Shown one piece after another: positions 34,030 to 46,349 of a DNA stretch of 64,000 nt. Position 1 is the first letter of the stretch, and each line of letters starts with the position of its first letter. The notes below the pieces were generated by a model. That model worked only from the letters and a program-made list of their open reading frames with translations, was not told where the DNA came from and made no database searches. The DNA is from Hofstenia miamia (taxonomy: Eukaryota; Xenacoelomorpha; Acoela), in contig SCFE01000038.1 in the NCBI GenBank assembly GCA_004352715.1, positions 1,221,014-1,285,013 on the forward strand. The letters run 5' to 3'. A program made the position numbers and the translations under genes.

Positions 34030-34170
34030 GAATCTTTTCAGATACTTCACCCACAGTAATACAAACTTCTAACAGTATGTTTGAGCACGTTCACTAATAA
34101 TTGTGACCATATCGCAGGAATTTTAAATTTCATAATAGGCATGGAGAAAATCTTAGGGTTCTGACTTCGG
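34030..34170 (+). repeat. Dispersed repeat R1 copy
   Basis: Contains ATCTTTTCAGATACTTCACC, GTTCACTAATAATTGTGACC and TCATAATAGGCATGGAGAAA in R1 order. Confidence 0.65.
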
Positions 34171-34662
34171 GTCACGAATTCGGAGCAATGGGTCTTCGGA
34201 TCTGAAAATGTGCTCCGGCGGTCACTCTGCAGCATATATACCAGCATAATATTTTAAAATAAGTTATTATGTACAAACACATATTTTTAACAAAATAATC
34301 TTTATATTAATACAGCATATTTATGAAGTCGTACAAGACCTACTATTTAAGTAGACAGTGAGTCGCAGGATGCTAAGCACTGGCTAATCGTTTTTTTGCA
34401 AATGCTTACAAAATTCTTCTAAACATCTTCGTCTATTATAAAGTTTACATGATTATAGAATACTCTCATTATAGAAATTCTATCAAGGGCAAGCTAAACT
34501 GTCAACGAAATGATCTATGCATCGGTATACTCAATGCAATATAACGCTAATAACCTAGCACACTGAAATTATTGCTTGGCTTTGAAATGATAATCGATTT
34601 GTTATGCATTTGAACGTTTTCAAATTGGTGTTATACAATTTCTCAATTCTGAATTTACCGAG

Positions 34663-35115
34663 ATGTTAGAAAGACTTTTACTACTATTGACTTTATGTGT
34701 TAGTTCCCCAAATAATGACTGCTCAAAACAAACTTACTTACTTGAGCAGTGTGAGCTTTTCGCAGACGATGGCGAAGTTTATCCGAAGCATGATTGCTGT
34801 ATGATGCCAACAGGAATTAAAATGTGTAAAAGTTATCATGGAGAATTCAAGACGGTTTATGGCTTCTATCGTGCATCAAATAACAAAACTTTTAAGTATA
34901 GGGAAAAATGCACTTTTATTTTGTTCAATCCTCCATACGTATACTGGTTTGTACTCCTTATTCTAATACCTGTTTTTTTGCTTTTGCTTATTTGGAAATG
35001 GAATGACTTGAGTAATTGTACTTACAAAAAAATACCTACTGGTGAAAAACTTCCAGCCAACGATGTAAAAGAAGAAGAATTTCAAGAAGATTGTCTACGA
35101 GCCACAAGTAAGTAA
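34663..35115 (+). CDS. Small type I membrane protein, Cys-containing ectodomain (150 aa), orphan
   Basis: ATG 34663 opens a signal peptide (MLERLLLLLTLCVSS). It is followed by an ectodomain of about 75 residues with cysteines at about 20, 30, 45, 46, 55 and 82, consistent with three disulfides, and one N-glycosylation sequon (NKT). Then comes one strong membrane segment (about 93-111, VYWFVLLILIPVFLLLLIW) and a 40-residue charged tail with KKIP and EEEFQED. Topology: N-terminus outside. Unusually, the last codons overlap a consensus 5' splice site, GTAAGT at 35108-35113, so translation could instead splice onward. A possible acceptor (TTCTTTTAG at about 36145-36153) would add only NNEAYA in phase. 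AATAAA at 35156 supports the unspliced reading. No family recognised; receptor-like or small scaffold protein are guesses. Confidence 0.7.
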   Translation: MLERLLLLLTLCVSSPNNDCSKQTYLLEQCELFADDGEVYPKHDCCMMPTGIKMCKSYHGEFKTVYGFYRASNNKTFKYREKCTFILFNPPYVYWFVLLILIPVFLLLLIWKWNDLSNCTYKKIPTGEKLPANDVKEEEFQEDCLRATSK

Positions 35116-35155
35116 TCCTCCAGTACAAGAATCAAATACTTAGGGCAGCATGTGT

Positions 35156-35161
35156 AATAAA
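35156..35161 (+). terminator. Polyadenylation signal AATAAA
   Basis: Lies 41 nt after the stop of the 150-aa membrane-protein ORF. Confidence 0.5.
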
Positions 35162-35461
35162 CTGGCAATTAACCAATGCAAATAGTAATGGATATAAAAC
35201 TGTAAAGATATGCATTCCCATATATGCGCATATTGTAAAGGATAGTAAATTATTATATTTTTACTTTTGTGCTGGTTTAACTGTATTTCTCTATTCTAAG
35301 ACCTCCGCAATTAAAATATGAACGAGTATTCGATTTTTTTATTCTTGGCTTCAAGTATTTTATGGTATCTGCTTACAATCAAACTCTAGGAAATTAATTT
35401 CAGGAATGATAAACATCTCATAAAATGATTCATACCATGCTTTTTGTATTCTATACATAGC

Positions 35462-35695
35462 CAGGAGCGTACGCAGGATTTTCTGACGGAGGGACATCTT
35501 AGTTATACCAAAAGTGGGACGAAGCCCTCAAAAAATTTTGAAAATGTTGAGAAAAAAGACCCTAAAAATAAATTTCAAGACCTTAGATTTTAAATTTTTC
35601 ATTTTTTTCTTGAAAATTTTTTTATTTAGCCAGTCAAAATAACTTTTGAAAACTTGACGGGGTACATTCCACAATGCCCCTTGTTTACACCACTG
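35462..35695. mobile_element. Possible hAT-type MITE
   Basis: Left CAGGAGCGTACGCAGGA and right (inverted) CAGTGGTGTAAACAAGGG share the CAG start and a GTA-CA core, but the flanking 8-mers do not match. A decayed hAT-like element is likely but unproven. Confidence 0.35.
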
Positions 35696-35724
35696 ATTCT
35701 GAATTGTATCTGTTTTCTGCATGT

Positions 35725-36330
35725 GATGGACTCAGATTTGGAAACGGGACAGAACTTCTTAGAATAAATATCTATATAATATAATCCAATCAGAAATATC
35801 AAGAATCATTTCGTTATTTTTAAGTTGTCATCTACCTTACTGTTTTGAAAAACAAAATAACAGCATTCGAAAATAACATAACCCTATACAAAATAAATAG
35901 AAAATGAATTATTTCCCAAATTGTCCCAAAATATTTCTGAAGAAGATTTGCATATTATTATGGGGACATTTAGTACTAAATCTGTAAAATTAATATTTTT
36001 CGAGATGCAATTTAAATTACAATAAACTACAGCTATATACTTTTAGTGAAGATAATCTAGATTTTCTAGATAACCTATCTTGAACGAAATAATCTAGTTT
36101 TGGCTTTTTGCTACAATCTGTGCATGTATTTATTGATTAAGTTAATTCTTTTAGACAATGAAGCATATGCTTAAAGTTTAGTGGAGATAGAAGACGTACA
36201 AAGTATCCTCCAAAAGCATTAGAGATAAGGAGTAACCAATTTTAACAATGTCTCATCAATTTTAAAAATCTCGTCCCGTCCCGACCCGTCTCGCCATATA
36301 TCCAGTCCCGTTTCTAACTCTGGATGGCAA
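35725..36330. mobile_element. hAT-type MITE with TIRs and 8-bp target duplication
   Basis: Termini CAGATTTGGAAACGGGACAG (35733) and, inverted, CAGAGTTAGAAACGGGACTG (ending 36322) match at 17 of 20 bases. Flanking 8-mers GATGGACT and GATGGCAA share their first five bases, a decayed 8-bp hAT target duplication. The inner right end carries a cluster of CCCGTCCCGACCCGTC motifs. Length about 590 bp with no ORF. The TIR matches the elements at 60357 and 50415. Confidence 0.72.
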
Positions 36331-38860
36331 AAACGAATATGATTCTACTCAAACATTATATTTAACTGTTATTATGAATTTAAAACTCTTTGATGATGCC
36401 AAAACCTATCTATACATAAAACTTAGTAGAGTGCAATATTTTAAATCATTTAATGCAATGCAGGACAATTTCGCTGTTCTTTGACGAAAATTTTAGAGGC
36501 ATATTTTTGGATTCAAGAGCTAAAAATGTTGTGCATTAGAAAGAACCGGAAGCAAAATGCAATATTGGATGCGAATAAAGTATATTTACAAAAGCGGATA
36601 TTTCTCCATTTTTCATCACTGTTGTTCCATTAATTCTAATCAGTACTCTAGCCAATATGCATGTCGTTTCCAATCACTAGAATCAACTTTATCTCTGATT
36701 CCTCAAATCTAGTTCATTTTTATTCAACAGTCATTTATGTCGTCCAATGAAAGCAGAAATGTAACTGATGTTCATCACGACATACTTAAAACCAATTAAC
36801 TTTCTCGTGCTTATCATTGCAAACATTGGGCTTATTAAAAATAACAGTATAAATATAAAAATTAAAATCTTACAAACAGCTAATTTGTATTCGGCACATA
36901 TTTTTACAAAGCCTAATTGTTTGATATATTAGGATGTATTTATGAATATTCGTAATTGGAGATTTGTAGAAAAGCGATGGAGCCCGCGTATCAGTTTCTC
37001 TTCTATTCTCATTAAATAGTATTTGCTATTTGTCAGTGTAAATAACAAATTTTAACAAAACACAACAATTCACTAATGATATTTAAGCATTGCATCCCAT
37101 GAACTAAACCACTTTGACTCAATGGCATTTATTGCCTAATATAACTTGGACAAAAAACTGGTTGGAACTAATATCAAACTATGCTACACGATAAATAAAA
37201 TTTAATCCTTACTCATAAACAAATTAATAACAAATATGCGCATTACTTTGCCTTATATCATGATTGGTAACTGCACGATTAAAGTTGACTCCACCCGTCA
37301 ATAAGCTATATCAAATCCGGGTGAAGAATAACATATTTTAAAACAAACCAACCAGAGAAATTTAAAACTTTCAAAACTACAAAAAACGGATTAAGATTTG
37401 TGTGCTCTCTTTTTATCTTTAATGTCAATACATTATTCCGTTTTATAGTAAAATATGTAACCACAATTTAAAGTGTAAATTACCCTTTAGTCATTTAAAT
37501 GCACGCAAACCGTTAGCAGGCGGTAAAATTTAATCCACATTCATTTAAAGGTTTTGTAATTATTGACTCTGTTTCATGTTCATTAATTCCTCTTTTTGGT
37601 TACCGACTGCTATATCCGACATAATCCTCTTCACAAATGTTCTTAATTTTATATATTACATTGATTTTAGATCAGGAAATCAGGAATTCTATTAAGTTAA
37701 TCAGTAGTTTATACAAATCTCACTTTCCTTTTAATCATTTATACTCTTCGCATTTGTTTTTCCAAAATTAATGTTGTCAAAATACAGACAAATGTATAAT
37801 TGATATAAGCTCTTTCAATCAAAAGTGACAAGTAGTAGTTTGCCTCCTTACTATTTTTTTCAGCCATCCAAGGCAATTATTTATAAAGCTATGATCAACC
37901 ACACATGCAGAGCTTTAGGCATTAACAAGCCAAAGCCATATTTGATTCTTGAATTTTGCTACATTCATACTTACTAAATGTTACTTTAGGAGATATTGTT
38001 AAAGTTTTGATTATAGAATTTTTGATCAAAGTAGGAAATTGCGGGTTTTATGCAATAACTTAATTACGAAACTTAGATTAATAAAATAACGAAACGTCAT
38101 GTCCTCATCGAGTGATGAGCATTGATTCAACGGGTTTTATCCTGTTGAAAATGCTATAAAATCTCACCAAGCCCAAGTTCCTACTTCAAGATGACCAAAA
38201 CATAATTGGGGGTGAATACGACAACAAGCAACCAAGTAATTCAGTGTGATGTTACAAAGGAAATCATTGATTATGATAGAGAGAATCCACATCCTTTCGG
38301 AAAAATAGAAGGCATTCCATCCACCGTGAAGTTGTTGGATATGTTCGTGGAATTGGGGTGAGCTCATCAAAATCGGAAGGGACTTCATTTTCTCGTCTCG
38401 TCGGAGTCTAATTTCTCGAGAAAACGTCAATGGATTGGAACTTATTGGGTTTTTGAATTTGAAATGCGGGTCAGTGCGGGTGAGTCGAAAAATTTCGGCA
38501 GTGCTCAACTCTTGCCATGATATATTATATACAATTAATTCACAATTGCTTTGAGGAATAGCTAGAAAATTTAAATCCTGACATCACCAATGAATATTTA
38601 GGTTTCGAAATTATTCTAATATAATTTTGTCATGTGTGATTGAAAAAATAAAAAGGTTTCAAAAATCTTCATTTGATATGATTGTGTAACATTATTGATA
38701 TTTGATAAAAAAGATCCTTTAAGAGTCGTTCGTGCGGACCTTCTTTGATAACTGTGAAGCTTGAGCTTAAGCAGGCGATAATCCGTGGCTTCATTAGCAA
38801 AACACTAGTAACAATGGATGTCAATAATGAATAACTGATCAGTTTATGAAGACTTTCCCA
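36331..38860. other. Noncoding AT-rich stretch
   Basis: No gene recognised. A 114-codon minus ORF at 38164-38508 has no domain. Its start overlaps GC-rich GGGTCAGTGCGGGTGAGTCG, which looks like hAT subterminal DNA. Confidence 0.45.
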
Positions 38861-38865
38861 CACTA

Positions 38866-38883
38866 TAATAATAATAATAATAA
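38866..38883. repeat. (AAT)n tail of the minus-strand LINE
   Basis: ATAATAATAATAATAATA directly follows, on the minus strand, the AATAAATTTT 3' end. Short-repeat tails are usual for non-LTR elements. Confidence 0.8.
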
Positions 38884-40116
38884 AAATTTATTGTACCACA
38901 AAGTGGTGTATACAAATAGATCAATATAAATTTATATAGAGAAAAATATGAATAAAGTTAAAGAAATTATTGACAGAAGGAACAAGTACAGAAAGAAAAG
39001 AGATCGCTTTTATATTGAAGATCAAATGTGAAATAAGAAAGAAAGAAGAAATTAGAGGAGATGATTTTTATTCGAGGGTTAGACCAAAGATCAATTTCTA
39101 GGTTTTAAATAATGAAGTTAGCAAGAGAGATTATACGAAAGAAATAATTATGAGAATAAATTGCCTTATTAATGCGAGTGAGATGAAACAAGATATTAGA
39201 GGAAGAACACGAATTATATGTAGGGTTTGAGAATTATAAGAAAATTGAAAAAATCGAAATCATAAATGTCAAAAAATAATTTGTTAAGAAAAGTGAGATC
39301 TAGAAACTTGAAGGTACATAGAAATTGGCAAAAGTCTAGCCTTAAGAAAAAGTTTTAGGTAAGCCTAGTTAGAAGAGAAGATCCAGCGAAGGCCGCGATG
39401 TAAGAGCCTGTCAAGTTTAATAATAGAGGAGGAATTTAGATACCAGAAATGGGAATTATAGCAGAGAGTGGAGAGACAATATGATTTATAGAGAATTAAT
39501 TTCGAACGAGAATTAAGTGAATTCGACATAAGGAAATAATGAGAAGAGGAGAACTTCTTAGTTCTTATTGAAGCATGTTTTGACCATGAAATTGAGGAGG
39601 AAATTATTACACCAAGATCACGGACATTATGATTAAAATGAATCAGATTAACATTTAGATAGAAAACAGAAAGTATAAAGGTTTTAGAGGAACAGAAAAG
39701 AAGAGTTTCCATTTTGGAGATATTGAATGGAAGCCCATTAGTAGATGACCAGAGTTCAGCCTGTACAATGCTTGATTGTATACTACTTGAAATAGAAGAG
39801 AAAATGCGAGTGTCTTCGGCATATAGCATGCAATCAGAATTAGTCAGAAACTTGCGGCATAAAATCATTGATGAATAATGTGAAGAGAAGTGGCCAAAGA
39901 GTCGAACCTTGAGGTACACCAGAAGTAACAGGACGTTCCTCAGAAAAATACGGAGTCAATGCAAACTTACTGAGATCTGTCAGAAAGATAATCAGAGATG
40001 AGAGAAATAAAGGAAGAGTCAATACTAAGTTTCGAATTTTGCTCAGTAAGATACAATGAGGAACTTTATCAAAGGCTTTTGAAAGTCAAGATAAACGCAA
40101 AAAGATAGCACAAAAT

Positions 40117-40375
40117 TCTGGGACAGTTCCTATAGCTTAAATATAATCAAATTGTGGAATGCCTTAAACAGTGATATAAGAAATCAATCTAAATTAAAAT
40201 TATTTAACAAACTACTGAGAGAGAATCTGAGAAATGACGTTCAATTGTAATGCAAGTGATCTTATCTTATAATTTACATTGGATTCCCCTATTTCTTACT
40301 GTATTTCTTGACCATTTGTTTTTGTTCTTTTTTTATTCATGCTTTTCCTGAATAGAATTGTTTCGTATTAATGTA
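40117..40375 (+). mobile_element. Inserted LINE 3' end (ORF C-terminus and UTR)
   Basis: Plus strand reads SLNIIKLWNALNSDIRN, then SKLKLFNKLLRENLRND and stop at about 40249. This is the standard WN-Lp-iR...F-kLLr-nL end of a LINE ORF, followed by about 125 bp of 3' UTR. It is opposite in strand to its host LINE. Confidence 0.7.
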
Positions 40376-40961
40376 TTGTACCAAAAGTGGTGTATACAAA
40401 TAGATTAAAATAAAAATATGAATAAAGTTAGAGAAAGGAGTGACAGGAGGAACAGGTACAGAAAGGGAAGAGATCGCATTTAAATTTAAGACCAAATTGA
40501 GATAAAAAAGAAAGAAAAAATGAGAGGAGCTGATTTTTAAAAATTCGAGAGTTAGAACAAAGATCAAATTGAATGGAAGCCCATTAGTAGATGACCAGAG
40601 TTCAGCCTGTACAATGCTTGATTGTATACTACTTGAAATAGAAGAGAAAATGCGAGTGTCATCGGCATATAGCATGCAATCAGAATTAGTCAGAAACTTG
40701 CGGCATAAAATCATTGATGAATAATGTGAAGAGAAGCGGCAGAAGAATGGAACCTTGAGGTACACCAGAAGTAACATGACGTTCATCAGAAAATACGGAG
40801 TCAATGCAAACTTACTGAGATCTGTCAGAAAGATAATCAGAGATGAGAGAAATAAAGGAAGAGTCAATACTAAGTTTCGAATTTTGCTCAGTAAGATACA
40901 ATGAGGAACTTTATCAAAGGCTTTTGAAAGTCAAGATAAACGCAAAAAGATAGCACAAAAT

Positions 40962-41220
40962 TCTGGGACAGTTCCTATAGCTTAAATATAATCAAATTGT
41001 GGAATGCCTTAAACAGTGATATAAGAAATCAATCTAAATTAAAATTATTTAACAAACTACTGAGAGAGAATCTGAGAAATGACGTTCAATTGTAATGCAA
41101 GTGATCTTATCTTATAATTTACATTGGATTCCCCTATTTCTTACTGTATTTCTTGACCATTTGTTTTTGTTCTTTTTTTATTCATGCTTTTCCTGAATAG
41201 AATTGTTTCGTATTAATGTA
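40962..41220 (+). mobile_element. Second copy of the inserted LINE 3' end
   Basis: Same sequence as 40117-40375, carried by the second tandem unit. Confidence 0.7.
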
Positions 41221-42475
41221 TTGTACCAAAAGTGGTGTATACAAATAGATTAAAATAAAAATATGAATAAAGTTAGAGAAAGGAGTGACAGGAGGAACAG
41301 GTACAGAAAGGGAAGAGATCGCATTTAAATTTAAGACCAAATTGAGATAAAAAAGAAAGAAAAAATGAGAGGAGCTGATTTTTAAAAATTCGAGAGTTAG
41401 AACAAAGATCAAATTGAATGGAAGCCCATTAGTAGATGACCAGAGTTCAGCCTGTACAATTCTTGACTGTATACTACTTGAAATAGAAGAGAAAATGCGA
41501 GTGTCATCAGAATATAGCATGTAATCAGAATTAGAATCAGAATCGTGCGGCATACAATCATTGATGAATAATGTGAAGAGAAGCGGCAGAAGAATGGAAC
41601 CTTGAGGTACACCAGAAGTAACATGACGTTCATCAGAAAATACGGAGTCAATGCAAACAAACTGAGTGCAGTAGATTTATGTGACATAAATCCATATTGA
41701 GATTTTGATATCAGTTTGGGGTAAGAGATATTTAAGAAAGAATAGAAATTGGCCGATGAGAAGAACAGTGGCATCGGGGAAGAGTGCTACCCGTTTTAAA
41801 AATAGTACCAACTAAGGCAGTTTTCCATATTTTTGGGAATGTAGATGTTATGAGGAGAGAACAAAAGAGATGGAACAAAGGTTCAGCCAGGGAAGACGCA
41901 CTGTTTTTAATACGAGAAGTGAACAATTGATCAAATGGAATGGAATGAGACTTCAGAGATGAAACGATTTTAAAGATTGCATTTGGAGAGAAAGAGTTGA
42001 GAATAATTTCAAATAGATTTAAAGATTCTGAATTTGAAGAATGTGAATTATTGGAAAAGCTATTGGCAGAGAAAAAAGAGGAAAAGTATTCATTAAAAAG
42101 ATTAGAAATGCTCTTGGGTGAATGAGCAACTTTGTCATTAAATTCAAGTGTAGAGGGAATAGATTTAGTTTTAGAAATTGATTTGATCAGTTTGTGCGGA
42201 GCCTTGAGAAAAATATTAGAAGAAAAAGACTGAAGAAAGAAAACTTTATCGAGTTCAATTGAGTAAAATAATTCTGATGATATGTGTGTGTGAGACGTTT
42301 CTGTAAGTATGGTTTGCCGAAAGGGTGAACAGAAAGGTGCTGAAGGAATCTGAGTTTGTTGTGAACATAAACGGATGGGAAGAGTCAGAAACTACTAGAA
42401 TATACATGGACCGGAAACCAAAATTCTGTGCCAAGTTTAAGCATAAGTGGCATATTCGCAAATCTTTTCATTTTG

Positions 42476-45067
42476 TCATGTAAAAGTAATTTATCCAAAA
42501 ACATACAACAAATTTTCCAGAACAATATCAAATACAAAAAACTAAAAAAATCAATATTGTAAATGATTTACAAAATACAAAAATGTATGCAAACTTCATG
42601 ATATCAGAAAATGATTCGTCTTATAATTATTTTTGTTTTGAATTTCCATACTCAGATCACTGCCTTATAGCTACTTATTCGAATATTCTAAAAGTTTGTA
42701 AGTCCTCTAAATCTTGGATAGAAATACGAGAAAAACCAACAGAAAATGTCGAAAAACTTCGACAGTATTTAAAAATCGAAAACTGGAATTCCATATATTC
42801 ATCATTAACATCTAATGAAATGCTATCACATTTTACAAAAACTTTACTTTTCTATTTGGATATATGCTGCCCAGAAAAATATATTCTTTCATCCGAAAAT
42901 ACCAAAAAAACTCAAAATAATGTTTGAAAGCCATGGATTTATTCTAAATGAATCGATTTAATCAAAATAAAGAAACAGAAATGGAAAAAATACTTAAATT
43001 CCCACACATTTGAAAATCATAATGCTTATAAATCTGCACGAAATTTATGTAACATTGCTATAAGAAAAGCAATTAATAATTATTCCCGTTTTCAGTATCA
43101 AAGTCTTTCCTCCCAAAAAAATAAGTGGGAATATGTTAAAAATTTACTAAATAGAAAATACAAGCGAACCGAAGAAATAGAAAGAATATACTATAAAGAT
43201 AAATCCATTACAAATAAGAAGGAAATCTGCAATGCTTTCAATGAAGTTTTCCTAAATTTAGGAAACTACCTATAAATGTACCTTTTTGCCTTGATAAACC
43301 CAAAGGAACTCCAACCTCTTTCTCTTTTCGTTTTGCAACAAAATATGAAATCATAAAGTCGATACAATGTTTAAAAAATAAATCCAGTGGACCCTCTCTA
43401 ATACCACAATGGTTCCTAAAAGTCTCAGGTGACTTAATAGCTGAACCAATATGCTACATTTTAAATACATGTATAAGACACTCCTTTTTTGCAGATGAAT
43501 TAAAATCGGCAAATATAACACCATTATTTAAAAGAAATGATCCCGAAGATTGCGAAAATTATAGACCCATTTCGATCACTTCTCCAATCAGCAAAATTTT
43601 TGAACGAATTCTTTTTAATCAAATTAACGAACATCTTTGTAAACATGATCTCTACTCCAAAACACAATATGGTTTTCGTAAAGGTATTTCTACGAGCGAC
43701 GCTTTAATACAAGCTACAGAAAAATGGCGATCAACAATAAATGATAATGAATACTCAGCAATTGCTTGCTTAGACCTCTCAAAAGCTTTCGATTCCATAG
43801 ACCGCAGTATCTTGCTACAAAAAATTAAAATTCTAGGTTTTTCTAATGACAGCATAGGTCTTATCTCCAGTTACTTATACAATCGCATGCAAAGAGTTAA
43901 AATTAATGAATCTTTTTCAGATTGGGTATGCACTAAAAATGGGGTTCCACAAGGTACAATTTTGGGTCCGTTATTATTTAATATTTACATAAATGATTTG
44001 TCCGAGCAAGTAACATGTGACGTTATACAATATGCAGATGACACATTATTATTTCATTCTAATAAATTTCCCGAAAAAGCGGTTCAAACTCTCGAAACAA
44101 ACTGTGCTTCTCTTGCTAAATATTTTGCTTCTATAAAACTAAGAGTAAATTCACTAAAAACTCAATTCTGTATTGTTAAATCAAAAACTAAATCTACTGA
44201 TACTTCAAAGTAAAAACTTAATTTCAATGGCATTCAAATAAAACAGATTGAGTCTTTTAAGTACCTCGGAATAATTTTTGACATAAATCTAAATTTTGAA
44301 GAGCAACTAAATCATGTTATTAGAAAAATGGCCACATCGATTAAAGCAATTAACTAATTTCTCAAAAATTTCCAACTAAAGCAAAATCCAATTAAAATAT
44401 GCTCTGATATTAAGTCATTTTAACTATGGCAATATACTCTACACAGATATAAACCAAAAATTTCTCAGGAAATTCCAAGTGCAACTAAATTGGGCTATAA
44501 AAGTAGCAGTAAATAATCATAGCTTTAATAAGAATAATGAATATAGAAAAATTTCAAAATTATTTTTACATCCGCAATGTTACATCCATATAAATGTTTT
44601 AACGACGTTCTTCAAAATAGCTAACAATACTTTCCCATATTACAAAAATGACTTTTTTGTTGCAAAATTAGTCAATAAACAAAATAATAGAGTACACATA
44701 ATTGAACCTATTTGGTATAAGAAGCGAATAATGAAAAATTCATTTCAAAACGCAGCTATCAATATGTTGAATGAATTACCAAAATATATTAAACAAATAA
44801 GTAGATTAAAAACTTTAAAATGGATATTAAAAAATATTTTTGCACTTATGATATAAAAAACTGAAATGGCGAGGTTGTAAATTTTATAATCCTGATTACT
44901 CTATTAATAGAAACTAGCAATCGTCATAGCCTAAGTTAACCACTTTATATTTGTAAATATTTGTTGTTTTCTTTTTTTTGTTTAGTTTTGTATTACTTTT
45001 TTGACGCTTTCTATTTATTGTTAAAAGAATTTTTGAATATAGATTTTTATTCTTCTTCTTCTTCTTC
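42476..45067 (+). mobile_element. 5'-truncated jockey/CR1-like LINE, nearly intact RT
   Basis: From 42583 the end of the endonuclease domain is seen (FPYSDHCLIATYS, catalytic SDH). A stop follows at 42925-42927, then a linker (KSARNLCNIAIRKAINNYS). After a shift near 43265, one open RT frame runs to 44213: YRPISITSPISKIFE; TQYGFRKGIS; LDLSKAFDSID (motif A); NGVPQGTILGPLLFNIYIND (motif B); QYADDTLLF (motif C, both Asp present); then after a stop FKYLGIIFDINLNF. The C-terminal frame 44479-44856 has KNSFQNAAINMLNELPKYIK. The tail is GAATATAGATT plus a TTC repeat at 45052-45066. About five lesions; not autonomous now, but fairly young. Confidence 0.85.
45052..45067. repeat. (TTC)n tail of the plus-strand LINE
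   Basis: Five TTC units immediately after the LINE 3' end. Confidence 0.85.
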
Positions 45068-45639
45068 CAGTAGAAGGCGGTGCATGTAATCTAACAATGA
45101 AAATTTATTTGTTTATTGTCCCTTTTTTTTCGAGTTTAAGTCAAAACGGATATTAGACAAATTTGTGTATTACCGCATTCGCCTATTGTCCCCTTTTTTC
45201 ATGCACCAAGCGATGTGACATTACGTGAACTCGAATGTGTATGGTACTATTCTGGTGAATTTTAAGTAGTTTGCGTTTGTGTGTATTCTAAGATTAATAT
45301 ATGGTTCCTTTTTATATAATATAATCGCGCAATCTACAGATTTACTTAGAGCCCTGCGAGTAATCGAAATCTCAAGTCGGGTAGAGTAAACTCGTGTTAC
45401 GGCAATTTGCAATTGAATATTATATTGCGTGTTTGCCTATTTGAAACAAATATATATTCTTTTCTCTAAGAAATTTTTTTTACAAAAAAAATTTATTGCA
45501 CATTTTGTTTGAGTGATATTTTCCAGCGAATTATCATAACTAGCATCAAACTGTCGGAATTGATTGCTCATTAAATTTTATAATAACGATTATACAATAA
45601 ATCGAAATTAGTAAGCTATCCGTAGTCAGTGTTGTTTTA

Positions 45640-45771
45640 TTTATTTCATTTTTGTTAATATTCATTTTTTTGTACATAGTAGTTAATGACGCTATTCATT
45701 TGAAATATCAGTAAAATATTGTAAAAAAATTCAAATGAATATAGATTATCTTATCTTATCTTATCTTATCT
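45640..45771 (+). mobile_element. Second LINE 3' tail with (TTATC)n
   Basis: TTGTACATAGTAGTTAATG, then TGACGCTATTCATTTG and AATTCAAATGAATATAGATT, resemble the 3' UTR of the preceding LINE (TTTGACGCTTTC and GAATATAGATT). They end in five TTATC units (about 45745-45770). Probably a severely truncated sister copy. Confidence 0.6.
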
Positions 45772-46139
45772 TACGTTGGTAGCCTCTCTCTGCTGAGTGT
45801 ACATGTACTTTTAAGATTAGATGGTTTATTTTAATTTTATAACATGAAAAGTTTCACTTTCTAGTCATTCCGGTAAAACAGTTGGTTATTTAATAGTTAC
45901 TTTACAGTTATGATATTGATAAGCCTATATGCGTAGACAAGGTGGAGATTCGAAATCTTACTTGAATCGAATGAAAAACATCTCTATCTCAAAAAATATC
46001 TCTATCATACCAAATTTTGTGGAGCGAACCAACAAATTAAAGAAATCTTTTTGACAAGTATTATAAAAATGGGGCAGCCTACTATTTCTTGGTTCGGGCT
46101 TGTGCTTAAATTTTCGACCCCTGTCTATCCCTGGTTCAG

Positions 46140-46349
46140 TCAATGTCACAAGAAATAAGAGAAAAAACAACTTTTAAACGGGACCATAAATATAACCAAA
46201 TATTATTTTGCTGTTTCCTAGTTCAAGACCTAGAGGAAGAATTATAGATTTGTGTCCCAAATTAAATTTGAGCTATATAAACACATTTTACTGATATCAT
46301 AATTTAAAAATTGAAATTTTCGTCCATCTTTGCCAAAATAGTTCAAGGT
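46140..46349 (+). repeat. 210-bp duplicate (copy A)
   Basis: Matches 47291-47500 at about 209 of 210 positions; sequences diverge completely after both. Confidence 0.88.

Larger units (their letters stand above)
39731..41660. repeat. 846-bp tandem duplication inside the LINE (2.3 copies)
   Basis: AAGCCCATTAGTAGATGACC recurs at 39731, 40577 and 41422. Unit 39731-40576 repeats as 40577-41421, and a partial third runs to about 41660. The right halves (40022-40576 and 40867-41421) look identical, so the event is recent. Each unit joins RT motifs B-C (minus strand), a plus-strand LINE end, and the minus LINE's 3' UTR. Confidence 0.85.
38866..42475 (-). mobile_element. 5'-truncated jockey-like LINE, rearranged
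   Basis: Reading the minus strand from 42475: linker region (SISNLFNEYFSSFF at about 42100), RT start (LAEPLFHLFCSLLITSTFPK, WKTALVGTIFKTG, RPISIL at 41926-41740), SQYGF (about 41690), motif A YLDFQK(A)FDKVPH with a 1-base deletion (about 40100-40060), GVPQGS (about 39915), DCMLYAEDTRIFSS (motif C, 39830; YADD in the two sister copies), LPFNISKMETLLF, VRDLGVIISSSISWSKHA, and LILYKSYCLSTLCYNSHFWY (39480). The 3' end is a stem-loop (CCACTTTGTGG) and a TTA microsatellite at 38866-38883. The middle is disrupted by a tandem duplication and an inserted plus-strand LINE tail. Confidence 0.8.

Noticed and set aside
38164-38508. 114-codon minus ORF
   Set aside because: No domain, and its start overlaps GC-rich hAT-like subterminal sequence.
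45075-45212. Inverted GGTGCATG / CATGCACC pair suggesting a small MITE
   Set aside because: Only eight bases match and no target duplication is visible.
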